From contig CAWDIV010000032.1 in NCBI GenBank assembly GCA_963802355.1, positions 1 through 64,000 of the forward strand: DNA of 64,000 nt. Reading direction: 5' to 3'. Below are positions 30,708 to 37,680 of this stretch, one piece after another. This DNA is from SG8-41 sp963802355 (GTDB lineage: Bacteria; Pseudomonadota; Gammaproteobacteria; Burkholderiales; SG8-41). The notes under the pieces were generated by a model that saw only the letters and a list, made by a program, of their open reading frames with translations, did no database searches and was not told the origin of the DNA. The stretch's first letter is position 1. The number at the start of each line of letters is the position of its first letter. A program made the translations under genes and the position numbers.

Positions 30708-30725
30708 ATTGGACCATGGCACGAG
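30708..30725. promoter_or_regulatory. 18-bp operator, partial copy (proximal of a tandem pair)
   Basis: ATTGGACCATGGCACGAG: the left half and part of the core match the palindrome; the right half does not. It lies 30 bases before the membrane-protein start and 33 bases from the full copy. Tandem strong-weak pairs are common for NarL/FixJ-family regulators. Confidence 0.4.
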
Positions 30726-30758
30726 CAGTCTTTCTAGCAAAACCCGGGGGGCCTGGAT

Positions 30759-30776
30759 ATCGGACCTTGGTCCAAT
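30759..30776. promoter_or_regulatory. 18-bp palindromic operator, copy 4 (upstream of 30.2-30.7 kb membrane gene)
   Basis: ATCGGACCTTGGTCCAAT, one mismatch from the perfect palindrome. On the minus strand TAGAAA (30731-30736) lies 22 bases downstream. The membrane-protein start codon is 81 bases away. Confidence 0.68.
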
Positions 30777-30899
30777 CGCTGATTGGCGGTCTGCCCGGCC
30801 TGAATCGCAGCGATGAAATACGGCCCGCGCCGGCATTGTAGGAAGCGACCGGCGCCGTCTCGGGGGCCGTCCCATAGAGTGCCGACATCTCTTCCAGAC

Positions 30900-32261
30900 T
30901 CAGAACTCCTTCTCCCTGCCTTCGTGGCTGCGCAGCTTGTCGACCTGATAGAACTTCGCCCAACCGTTGGACAAAGAGAAATACATGGTTTTGCCGAACA
31001 TCCTGCCCAGGGCGCTCGGCAAGGGAAAGTAACGCTCGTTCGAAAAGTAGTTGAAATACTTCTTGTAATCCTCGTCTGCCTCGCCAAGCACATTCCGCGC
31101 CGCGAAACTGCCGCAGAAGGTGGCCCATGGAATTCCCACGCAGCCGAGGATGAAGCGCACGTACGGGTGCTTGGGCGGCCTCGCGATTACCGGCAGCAGA
31201 TCCCTGCTGATGTCGATCAGGCCGGGCCAGAACTGCATGAAGGAAAGATCGCTCAACTCCGGGAAATGGCTCTTGAAGTCCCTGATCACCCGCCCGATGA
31301 CACCCGGATTGTTATAGGCATCCTTGAGGAAGGTGGTAATGGGAACTCCGCCCCCGAGGAGCAGGCGATTGTCGCCGGTCAGCCGGAAGTACGAATAGAC
31401 CAGCTTGGAATCCCAGCACTGCATCGGCTCGCCCGACGGAAACAGGATCTTGAGCTCCCTGTCGGTCAGCGGCTCGGTCACGCTCAGGAACGTCTGCGCG
31501 TGGAAGACTTCCTCGGCGAGCGGACTGATCGAGTCGCTCAGCTTGTCGACCGCGATGATGATGTTGTCCGCGGTCACGCTGCCCGCGTGCGTGTATGCCG
31601 TGTGGTCCTCGAGTCTCTCCATCTCGGTGCTCTCGAAGATCTGCATGCCGTTGTCGATCAGTATGTCCTTCACTCCCTGCAGGCAGCGCAGCGGGTTGAC
31701 GCCGTAGGTGCCGCCATACCGTATCCCGGCGGTGTAGCCCTGCGAGCCGAGGATACCCTTCAACTCATTGACGTCGTACGTGCGTTGATCGGTGAAACCG
31801 GCCAGCTTGCGGCTCTCGAGCTCATGCTCGACGTCCTCCGCCCCGCCGGAGCCGAGTCCGAGAAACAGGGAATCCTGCTTCTGCAATCCGCACTGAATAT
31901 CGTGCTTCTTTATGACGTCGACGATGCGTTCGATGCCCCGAAGCGGCGCTTCCCATATTTCCCCCGCGGCCTTGGCGCCATAGCGGCGAACCAGTTGATG
32001 CAGCTCCAGCTCGCTGTCAGGAGTCAGCATCCCGGCGCTGCGTCCCGACGAGCTGCCGCCAATGATGTTCTTCTCGATCAGGACCACCTTGAGTCCCTTG
32101 CGCAGGAACTCCGCCGCCGCGGCGACGCCGCTGAATCCGCCGCCGACGATCAGGACGTCGCACTTGATGTCCTGCGTGAGGGGCGGACAGTGCTTGTAGC
32201 CGCCGACCAGCAAAGTGGTGATCCACCAGTTCTGATTGACCAACCTCACCTTCGCAGTCAT
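30900..32261 (-). CDS. FAD-dependent oxidoreductase (DAO family)
   Basis: Flavoprotein of 453 residues in the D-amino-acid oxidase / glycine oxidase-like superfamily. The dinucleotide loop CDVLIVGGGFSGVAAAAEFLRKGLKVVLIEKN lies at about 34-65, followed by the typical GGSSSGRSAGMLTPDSE. The distal FAD segment includes GDNRLLLGGGVP and FWPGLIDISRDLLPVIARPPKHPYVRFILGCVGIPWATFCGSFAA. The substrate, probably an amine or amino acid, cannot be named. I chose the ATG at 32261 (MTAKVRLVNQNWW) because GAGGGAGGA stands before it; the longer ORF from 32300 lacks one. A perfect dyad AAATGGTTGACAAACCATTT lies 45 bases upstream. The gene is isolated and is not part of the envelope-protein unit. Confidence 0.85.
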   Translation of the reverse strand: MTAKVRLVNQNWWITTLLVGGYKHCPPLTQDIKCDVLIVGGGFSGVAAAAEFLRKGLKVVLIEKNIIGGSSSGRSAGMLTPDSELELHQLVRRYGAKAAGEIWEAPLRGIERIVDVIKKHDIQCGLQKQDSLFLGLGSGGAEDVEHELESRKLAGFTDQRTYDVNELKGILGSQGYTAGIRYGGTYGVNPLRCLQGVKDILIDNGMQIFESTEMERLEDHTAYTHAGSVTADNIIIAVDKLSDSISPLAEEVFHAQTFLSVTEPLTDRELKILFPSGEPMQCWDSKLVYSYFRLTGDNRLLLGGGVPITTFLKDAYNNPGVIGRVIRDFKSHFPELSDLSFMQFWPGLIDISRDLLPVIARPPKHPYVRFILGCVGIPWATFCGSFAARNVLGEADEDYKKYFNYFSNERYFPLPSALGRMFGKTMYFSLSNGWAKFYQVDKLRSHEGREKEF

Positions 32262-32305
32262 TTCCGTATCCTCCCTCTCGTTGCGAATCCCACCGATCAT
32301 TCGCT

Positions 32306-32325
32306 AAATGGTTGACAAACCATTT
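32306..32325. promoter_or_regulatory. Operator-like dyad AAATGGTTGACAAACCATTT
   Basis: Eight-base perfect arms AAATGGTT / AACCATTT around GACA, 45 bases upstream of the FAD oxidoreductase ATG. Read on the minus strand it contains TTGTCA, close to a -35 hexamer, so a repressor or autoregulator bound here would affect the promoter. The cognate factor is unknown. Confidence 0.45.
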
Positions 32326-32375
32326 CCGACACTTCGCCCCCTCTCCATCCAATATTGCGCGGAGCGCTGAAAGCT

Positions 32376-32419
32376 CCCCTCTCCGCTCGGGAGAGGGGAT
32401 GGGGGTGAGGGAGCAACGC
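32376..32419. repeat. GC-rich hairpin repeat (CCCCTCTCC / GGAGAGGGG)
   Basis: CCCCTCTCC (32376-32384) pairs with GGAGAGGGG (32390-32398), followed by ATGGGGGTGAGGG. It is related to the element at 12618-12682. It lies in the non-coding gap between the FAD oxidoreductase and the periplasmic-protein gene. Confidence 0.5.
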
Positions 32420-32467
32420 GGGGCGGGGCGTTGCCCGGGAGAGGGTGGGCGTGAGGGATCGAGCGTG

Positions 32468-32561
32468 TCAACCACTTCGGGAGCGCTCGATGACGCGCCA
32501 CTTCTTGCCTTCGGATTTGGGCGCCGGCATGACCGCCACGGCGAGCGCCTCCGTGTACAGG
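32468..32561 (-). pseudogene. C-terminal relic of a tandem copy of the adjacent periplasmic-protein gene
   Basis: Directly after the intact gene's stop, the minus strand reads LYTEALAVAVMPAPKSEGKKWRVIERSRSG then stop. The start of this repeats VVYTEALAVAVTPAAKAEDK from the intact gene with synonymous changes. Only about 30 codons remain. It is a leftover of an old tandem duplication. Confidence 0.55.
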
Positions 32562-32575
32562 GTCGTTGCGCGCGA

Positions 32576-33223
32576 CTATTTGTTCTCTGCCTTGGAAGGC
32601 GCCGCCTTCGTGGCTGCTTTGTCCTCCGCCTTGGCCGCTGGAGTGACGGCAACCGCGAGCGCTTCCGTATAGACGACCTCCACCTGGTCGCCTACCTTCA
32701 CCACCTTGAAGTGGTCGCGGTTCTGCACTTTCAGGTCGACCACGTTGCCCCTGGGCCCCTTGAGAGAAATGATGCTCTTGCCGGGATCGACCGCGACGAC
32801 GTCGGCGAGCGCGACGATCTCGCGCCCCACGGCGCCGCCGGGGCGCTGGCCGGGCGCGGCACGTACCGCTGTGTCCGACACCGACGCGCTCGGAGCGCTC
32901 TGGGATTTTTTTAGCTCCAGCGTCAGCGCTTCCTGATACTGCACCATGACGTTGTCTCCCACCCGGATCTGGTCGAAGTTCCTGACTTGCTCTCCAGCCA
33001 CAACATCGAGCGTCCTGCCCTTGGGACCTCTCAGAGTCACCGTCCGCGTCCCTTTGTCTATCGCCGTAACGGTTGCGTTGATTTCGACGGAGGCAGCCAT
33101 CGCCACCTTGCCAGGTTCACTGGAAATCACCGCCCCCCCGGCGGGGGCCGATGGTTTTTGCGCCTGCACCGTTTGCGATGCGATTGCAGCTGCAGCCAGC
33201 AGGAGGGTAAGAGTGATACGCAT
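32576..33223 (-). CDS. Periplasmic protein with two internal repeats, function unknown
   Basis: Hypothetical exported protein of 215 residues with signal peptide MRITLTLLLAAAAIASQTVQAQ (cleavage near residue 22). Two related beta-rich modules follow. The first (about 44-95) reads NATVTAIDKGTRTVTLRGPKG with VGDNVMVQYQEALTLEL. The second (about 135-190) reads DVVAVDPGKSIISLKGPRG with VGDQVEVVYTEALAVAV. The modules are joined by a Ser/Ala/Pro linker, and the C-terminus is Lys/Ala rich. The pattern resembles small OB-like or DUF5666-like folds, but I cannot assign it. The ATG at 33223 has AGGAGC; in-frame upstream residues include the translated hairpin repeat and are not coding. It follows the DUF3300-DUF2950-DUF4136 genes in the same direction. 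Confidence 0.75.
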   Translation of the reverse strand: MRITLTLLLAAAAIASQTVQAQKPSAPAGGAVISSEPGKVAMAASVEINATVTAIDKGTRTVTLRGPKGRTLDVVAGEQVRNFDQIRVGDNVMVQYQEALTLELKKSQSAPSASVSDTAVRAAPGQRPGGAVGREIVALADVVAVDPGKSIISLKGPRGNVVDLKVQNRDHFKVVKVGDQVEVVYTEALAVAVTPAAKAEDKAATKAAPSKAENK

Positions 33224-33340
33224 AGGGAGCTCCTTTGTTGTCGGGAAAAGAAGATGACGCCTGTTTCGTGCTCTTCCCTCCATGCGAGGACGGGAAGCTT
33301 TCAAGGCATATTCGTTACATTCGACGCGTTCATCATTAAC

Positions 33341-33377
33341 GGTGCCAGGAACCTTGAGACAAAGGGTTCCTGGCACC
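33341..33377. repeat. Hairpin repeat, copy A (GGTGCCAGGAACC)
   Basis: Arms GGTGCCAGGAACC (33341-33353) and GGTTCCTGGCACC (33365-33377) pair perfectly around TTGAGACAAAG. Compared with copy B (35041-35081) one base pair differs by a compensating T-A to C-G change. A 17-base tandem duplication (TGGCACCTATCGGCGCT) follows up to the DUF4136 stop. Confidence 0.65.
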
Positions 33378-33393
33378 TATCGGCGCTTGGCAC

Positions 33394-33942
33394 CTATCGG
33401 CGCTGCGGCACGCTCTTGAACGCCTCGACCAGCGCCCGGTCGACCTTCTTCCAGTTTTCTTCGGAATAGCCGGCCGAAAACACGTCCGAGATACGGGCGC
33501 GCCACAGGAGGTGGCTCTTGCCCAGATCGACCAGGTCCACGAACAGCGTGCCTTCGCGATAGGCCGTCGTGTCGTAGCCGCCGATGTCCGCGCGCCCCCA
33601 GCTGTAGTCATAGGGGCCGGGCCTTCCGACCATGAGAGCGCGCTGCTTCGGCACGACCTGGCCCGAGTAGTGCACGCCCAGCTCGGCGGTCTCGCCCTTC
33701 TTGGCGGGCGCATAGCCTTTGGTTCCGAGACGGATCCCTATCATGTGCCGCAGGCGGTCCCGCGCGAGCTTGTCGGTGATGGCGCCCGGCGCGCCTGGAT
33801 CGGCTTCGAGGAAAACGAACGTGCCGTAACGGGACAGGTCCGCTTGCGGGTCCGCGGTAGTCTGGACTTCCGCGGCCGCGGCGCGCACCGGCAACAGCAT
33901 CGCCGCGGAGATCAGCACAGCCGATACGAGAATTGCTTTCAT
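33394..33942 (-). CDS. DUF4136 domain-containing exported protein
   Basis: Envelope protein of 182 residues with signal peptide MKAILVSAVLISAAMLLPVRAAAAE. The DUF4136 pattern is visible: VQTTADPQADLSRYGTFVF just after the signal, DRLRHMIGIRLGTKGYAPAKKGETAELGVHYSG in the middle, then TAYREGTLFVDLVDLGKSHLLWRARISD and a final WKKVDRALVEAFKSVP. Most relatives are lipoproteins, but there is no lipobox Cys here. Function is unknown. The ATG at 33942 is the first Met with a signal peptide; the longer frame upstream overlaps the end of the DUF2950 gene. It lies 32 bases downstream of that gene and probably shares its transcript. Confidence 0.82.
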   Translation of the reverse strand: MKAILVSAVLISAAMLLPVRAAAAEVQTTADPQADLSRYGTFVFLEADPGAPGAITDKLARDRLRHMIGIRLGTKGYAPAKKGETAELGVHYSGQVVPKQRALMVGRPGPYDYSWGRADIGGYDTTAYREGTLFVDLVDLGKSHLLWRARISDVFSAGYSEENWKKVDRALVEAFKSVPQRR

Positions 33943-33974
33943 GGGCGCCCTGACACGCTCGAAAGCGCCGCCGG

Positions 33975-35012
33975 TCATTTCTTCGCCGGCTCGGGCTTCT
34001 TCGCCGGCTCGGGCTTCTTCGCGGGCTCGGACTCCTTCTTCCAACTCTTGTCCGGGTTGAACTTCGTGATCTTCTGCACCGCGGCGGGCGTCTCCGGACC
34101 GAGGTCTTTCTCGTACACCGTGCCGTCATGGTTCACGAGGAAGGTCATCACGCCCGAATTGCCGTAGGTGGCCGGCCAGGCGACGAGCGCATGCCCGCCC
34201 ATCATCTTGCCCTGCACGACGTAGTCATAGGCGCCACCAGGGGCGTCCGGTCCCTGCGCTTTGAGGATACGGTAGTGGTATCCGTAGTACGCCCCCGGCT
34301 TGCCGCCCTCGCCCTTTGAGTAGCCTGCCGCCTTCGCGCCCGCCACGAGTGGTCCGAGCGGGCTCGGCTTCTCACCCGCCTTCTCCGGCCAGAAGAGACC
34401 GTCGCGCTTGCCCTGGGTGCTCGCGAATTTCTGGGCGTACTGGAGCAGCTTGTCGCCCTGCGGATTGCGCAGGTAGTACTCGCGCTGCGCGTCGACGTAG
34501 GCGAGGACCACCTGCATGACGGACAGCTCGTTGCGCCCGATGCGGCGGTTGAGGATTTCCTCCTGTCCCTCCTTCGTGTCGAAGCGCCAGCCGTCCGCGT
34601 TCTTCGCGAGTGGTATCGGGAACGGCCAGTTGTCCTTGCCGGTGTTCAGTATGACCTTCGAGTCACCAGACTTCTCGAGCTTGTTCGCCTCGTCGTAGGA
34701 CTTCACGAAGCGGTCGCGCCCTTCCCTGTCCGCCACCGCGTCGCCCGACGACAGGATGGGCTTCGCCTCCGGTCCGAGTATGGCGAGCAACGCCTTCGAG
34801 TCGCCGGCCTTCGCCGCTGCCATGAGGTCCTTGACCCCTTCCTCGGGCGTCGCATAAGTCTTCTGCTTGGCCGTAGCCGCCTTTGGCTTTGCATCCTGAG
34901 ATTTCGGCTCTGCGGCGATTCCCTGATGCATGTGCATAGTCACCATCACGGCGGTGACCGTCACCACCACCGCCCACCGCCACAGTTCGGCCGTCGTGTT
35001 AGTAGAAAACAT
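33975..35012 (-). CDS. DUF2950 domain-containing exported protein
   Basis: Exported protein of 345 residues, signal or anchor WAVVVTVTAVMVTMHMHQGIAAE (about 13-35). DUF2950 hallmarks include YATPEEGVKDLMAAAKAGD (about 52-70), GWRFDTKEGQEEILNRRIGRNEL, VLAYVDAQREYY, YGYHYRILKAQGPDAPGGAYDYVVQGKMMGGHALVAWPATYGNSGVMTFLVNHDGTVYEKDLG. The C-terminus ends in a Lys-Pro repeat (PAKKPE three times). DUF2950 genes regularly pair with DUF3300 genes, as here. No function is established. The ATG at 35012 has GGAG; the upstream in-frame stretch is the translated hairpin repeat at 35041-35081. Confidence 0.88.
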   Translation of the reverse strand: MFSTNTTAELWRWAVVVTVTAVMVTMHMHQGIAAEPKSQDAKPKAATAKQKTYATPEEGVKDLMAAAKAGDSKALLAILGPEAKPILSSGDAVADREGRDRFVKSYDEANKLEKSGDSKVILNTGKDNWPFPIPLAKNADGWRFDTKEGQEEILNRRIGRNELSVMQVVLAYVDAQREYYLRNPQGDKLLQYAQKFASTQGKRDGLFWPEKAGEKPSPLGPLVAGAKAAGYSKGEGGKPGAYYGYHYRILKAQGPDAPGGAYDYVVQGKMMGGHALVAWPATYGNSGVMTFLVNHDGTVYEKDLGPETPAAVQKITKFNPDKSWKKESEPAKKPEPAKKPEPAKK

Positions 35013-35040
35013 ATTCAGCTCCGTCGATGGTTTGTGTTCA

Positions 35041-35081
35041 AAGGTGTCAGGAACCTTAAGGCAAAGGGTTCCTGACACCTT
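35041..35081. repeat. Hairpin repeat, copy B (AAGGTGTCAGGAACC)
   Basis: Fifteen-base perfect arms AAGGTGTCAGGAACC (35041-35055) and GGTTCCTGACACCTT (35067-35081) flank TTAAGGCAAAG. It ends three bases from the DUF3300 stop and lies 29 bases upstream of the DUF2950 start. It may attenuate read-through or protect the upstream mRNA. Confidence 0.65.
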
Positions 35082-35084
35082 CTG

Positions 35085-36488
35085 TTATCGCCGCCCGCCG
35101 CCGCCGCGTCCGCCGCCACCGCCGCCGCCGCGTCCGCCGCCGCCCCCGTGGCCGCCGGCCGACGCGCGGCTCGATGCGCCGCGACTGCTGGCGGCGCGGT
35201 CCCCGCCACCACCGCCTCTGCCGGCGCCGTCGAAGGCGCTTCCTCCACCATGGCTGGCGCGCTGCGTCCCGCCACCGCCACCGCGATCGCCCACTCCCCC
35301 GCCGCCACCGGCGCCGCCCCGGTCACCGACGCCGCCTCTGTCACCGACGCCGCCGCCTCTGTCACCAACACCGCCCTTGTCACCGACGCCGCCTCTGTCC
35401 CCGACGCCACCCCGGTCACCGACGCCACCCCGGTCACCGACGCCGCCTCTGTCACCGACGCCGCCCCCTCTGTCACCAACACCGCCCTTGTCCCCGACGC
35501 CGCCTCTGTCACCGACGCCGCCCCGGTCACCGACGCCGCCTCTGTCCCCAGGGCCGCCACCCTTGAACCCGTCGGCGCCGCCCTTCGCGATGTCCTGCCG
35601 GCCCTGCTCCGCGCGGCCTCGGAACTGCTCGCGCGAGTCGGCGCCCTGCCGCTGTCCGCCGCCGTATTTCTGCTGACTGGCGGAATCGCGGTACTGCGTG
35701 CCTTTGCGGTGCTCGGCATTGTGGGACCAGTTGCTGTTCTGGATGTTGGTCTTGTTGAAGTTGTTGTACTTGTTGACGTTGACGTTGACGTTGCCGCCGC
35801 CCCAGTTGCAGTTGCCCCACAGCGCGCCGCCCACCGCCAGGCCCACGCCGAAGGCGAACAGCCCCGCGCCCGGCACGTAGCCCGGCGGGTAATAGGCGTA
35901 CGGCGGGTACGCCGGATAGGGCCACGACCCGTACACCACCGCCGGATTGTAGGTCGGCACGTACACGACTTCTGGATTGGCCGGCTCGATCTTGATGACC
36001 GTCGTTCCTGCTTCCTGCGCCGTCGAGACAGTCTGTTCCTTGCCCGACTTCAAGTTGCCGGCCGCCTGCGCTTTGGAGCGCAAGACCTGGATGGCCGCCA
36101 GCACTTCCTTCTGCTGGCCGAGGAACGCGTCGCCGAGTTTCTGCGTCATGTCGAGCTTCTCGTTCATCATGGCGAGCACCTGCGGAAACGCGGTCAGCGA
36201 TTTCACGCTCGGGTCCCATTTCTGCTTTTCCATCGCGTCCTGGAGCGCCTTGTCCTTGACGTTCGGGTTCGCCTTCACCCAGCGCGCCGCCTCCACGACC
36301 TCCAGGGGATAAGTCGAAGCCATTAAAATCTGTGCGATGAGGGAGTCGGGATAGAGCGCGATCGGCGCGACGAGCTGCTCGATCTCCTCCTTCTTGAACG
36401 GAGCCGGTTCCTGCGCCACCGCCGGCGGCGCCCCCGCCGCAAGAATTACGAACATCCACGGCCATAGCACCCTCAGTATGCGGTCCAT
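35085..36488 (-). CDS. DUF3300 domain-containing exported protein with Gly-Asp-Arg repeats
   Basis: Exported protein of 467 residues. The signal peptide LRVLWPWMFVILAAGAPPAVAQ ends near 26. The DUF3300 domain follows: EIEQLVAPIALYPDSLIAQILMASTYPLEVVEAARWV (about 35-71), DPSVKSLTAFPQVLAMMNEKLDMTQKLGDAFLGQQKEVLAAIQVLR, and VIKIEPANPEVVYVPTYNPAVVYGSWPYPAYPPYAYYPPGY. A short glycine-rich helix and an Asn-rich stretch (NVNVNKYNNFNKTNIQNSNW) come next. About 90 residues of GGVGDRGG repeats (35291-35566) follow, and the C-terminus is an Arg/Gly tail. The ATG at 36488 follows GGAGGAAAT. The low-complexity half is likely surface exposed or disordered. Function is unknown. Confidence 0.88.
   Translation of the reverse strand: MDRILRVLWPWMFVILAAGAPPAVAQEPAPFKKEEIEQLVAPIALYPDSLIAQILMASTYPLEVVEAARWVKANPNVKDKALQDAMEKQKWDPSVKSLTAFPQVLAMMNEKLDMTQKLGDAFLGQQKEVLAAIQVLRSKAQAAGNLKSGKEQTVSTAQEAGTTVIKIEPANPEVVYVPTYNPAVVYGSWPYPAYPPYAYYPPGYVPGAGLFAFGVGLAVGGALWGNCNWGGGNVNVNVNKYNNFNKTNIQNSNWSHNAEHRKGTQYRDSASQQKYGGGQRQGADSREQFRGRAEQGRQDIAKGGADGFKGGGPGDRGGVGDRGGVGDRGGVGDKGGVGDRGGGVGDRGGVGDRGGVGDRGGVGDRGGVGDKGGVGDRGGGVGDRGGVGDRGGAGGGGGVGDRGGGGGTQRASHGGGSAFDGAGRGGGGGDRAASSRGASSRASAGGHGGGGGRGGGGGGGRGGGGRR
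35291..35566 (-). repeat. Tandem 15-bp repeat array encoding GGVGD(R/K)
   Basis: About sixteen imperfect units of CACCGACGCCGCCTC type encode repeats of GVGDRG or GVGDKG. A larger block of roughly 110 bp with the GGGVGD interruption appears twice, which points to recent unequal crossing-over. The array lies wholly within the DUF3300 gene. Confidence 0.75.
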
Positions 36489-36642
36489 GTCATTTCCTCC
36501 ATCGCACAGTATGGCGTCTCGGGTCCTACGTCTCAGGTAATGCGTCCCAGATACTGCTCCAAGTACAGGGTGTCTGCAACGCTTTGCAGGGCAGCCGACA
36601 TCTGGGAGTGGCACCGGCTCCGACCCCAGTGTCGGGTCGGCA

Positions 36643-37053
36643 TCATTGCCCAGGTTTCTCCCGCCCGAATGAGCCCGGTTCTCTGGCTGATGTTGCGGCA
36701 TTAATGGCCTCCAGCAACGCCATGTCATCGACCGGCTTGCAAATGTATGCGCTCGCGCCGTTGCGCATCGCGCGTGCCCGGGATTCGGGCGTGTCATGAC
36801 CCGTGATCACAACCGCGGGTATTCGCGACCCGGCACGCGCCAGTTGCGCCTGCACTTCGAACCCATTCACTTCCGGCATGTGGAGATCGAGCACGACGCA
36901 ATCCGGCGTGTGGCTGCGGATTGCTTCCAGAAAGTCGCTTCCCGAAGAATACGTTTCAACGGCGAATCCGGCGGACCGAAGCAGTCGCTGCAGGGCTTTG
37001 CACACGAATGCGTCGTCGTCCACGACCGCAATCAGTAGCAGCACAGGCGACAT
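36643..37053 (-). CDS. Single-domain receiver protein (CheY-like)
   Basis: Stand-alone receiver of 136 residues. It has the acidic pair in IAVVDDDAFVCKALQRLL (about 8-25), the phospho-acceptor Asp in DCVVLDLHMPEVNGFEVQ (about 54), the switch Thr in VVITGHDTPESR and the conserved Lys in AYICKPVDD. No output domain follows, so it would act through protein contacts or as a phosphate sink for a nearby kinase. A perfect palindromic operator lies 35 bases upstream, with GATAAC eight bases before the ATG, which implies a leaderless or very short-leader transcript; no ribosome site is visible. It lies just downstream of the FixJ relic and two kinases on the same strand. Confidence 0.87.
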   Translation of the reverse strand: MSPVLLLIAVVDDDAFVCKALQRLLRSAGFAVETYSSGSDFLEAIRSHTPDCVVLDLHMPEVNGFEVQAQLARAGSRIPAVVITGHDTPESRARAMRNGASAYICKPVDDMALLEAINAATSAREPGSFGREKPGQ

Positions 37054-37087
37054 TGACGGACGTTATCGGATCGGATGACAACGACAA

Positions 37088-37105
37088 ATTGGACCTTGGT
37101 CCAAT
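37088..37105. promoter_or_regulatory. 18-bp palindromic operator, copy 5 (perfect; upstream of receiver gene)
   Basis: ATTGGACCTTGGTCCAAT: perfect 8-base arms around TT. On the minus strand GATAAC (37062-37067) lies 20 bases downstream and the receiver start 35 bases away. This is the reference copy for the motif. Confidence 0.75.
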
Positions 37106-37301
37106 CTCCAGCCGTAAATCATGGCGACCGGCGAAAAAGCGGGTTCCGCGCAGGAACAGCACTCGCCACGGCCCATCCTCGGGTTGAGCCCTCAGTGCCA
37201 GCGCGGAGTAAAACTAAGACACGCCGACCAGGAAGCACCACCACCGGACCATCCCGCAGGTCAGGACAGCCGGCAGCGCATCGCGCCGGGCGTGTCTGTC
37301 C

Positions 37302-37680
37302 TCAGGATCCGCAGGCAGGGCGTTCGACGCCCGCGCGCTCGGCGAGCCGCACCAGATCAGCGAGGGAGCCCACCTGAAGTTTTTCCATCACCCGCCCGCG
37401 ATGGACCTTGATGGTTTTTTCGACGGTGCCGAGATCGCCGGCAATCTGCCTGTTTCTCCGGCCGGACACGATGTGGGCCAGGCTTCGCGTTCCCGCGGAG
37501 TGAGCGTCGCCAGGCGGCGCCTGATCCCGGCTAGCTCTCCCCTCTCCTCGCGCAGCGCGCGGTCCCTCAACCGGGACTGTTCGTGACTTTCAAGCCGGCC
37601 CCTGCGATCAGCCGCCCCAGTCCTTTGAGAACTGAAGGGTCATCATCGACCACAAACACTGTGGGCGTCGAATTATTCAT
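37302..37680 (-). pseudogene. Broken FixJ-type response regulator (internal deletion and frameshift)
   Basis: The start MNNSTPTVFVVDDDPSVLKGLGRLIAGAGLKV is nearly identical to the intact regulator at 23.9-24.5 kb. The sequence then jumps near 37580 to DRALREERGELAGIRRRLATLTPRERE, losing about 100 codons of the receiver, including the phospho-acceptor Asp and the switch region, and changing frame. A second one-base loss near 37482 turns EALAHIVSGRRN into EAWPTSCP. Beyond it the HTH continues as RQIAGDLGTVEKTIKVHRGRVMEKLQVGSLADLVRLAER to a stop at 37302-37304. The start overlaps the kinase stop by eight bases, the usual arrangement for a kinase-regulator pair. No functional phosphorelay output can come from it. 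Confidence 0.8.

Noticed and set aside
30706..30830. SYNAGAGRI on the minus strand, similar to the AYNAGxGRV motif of lytic transglycosylases
   Set aside because: Only nine residues match, no other part of the domain is present, and the frame is an extension of a shadow of the FAD gene.
30813..32315. 500-codon plus-strand frame opposite the FAD oxidoreductase
   Set aside because: Shadow ORF; the minus strand has intact FAD motifs and a ribosome site.
35291..35566. Regular repeats that might be taken for a CRISPR array
   Set aside because: Units are contiguous 15-mers in frame with a protein; there are no unique spacers and no cas genes.
35148..36326. 392-codon plus-strand frame opposite DUF3300
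   Set aside because: Antisense of the real gene; repetitive Ala-Ser-Val-Thr-Asp text mirrors the GGVGDRG array.
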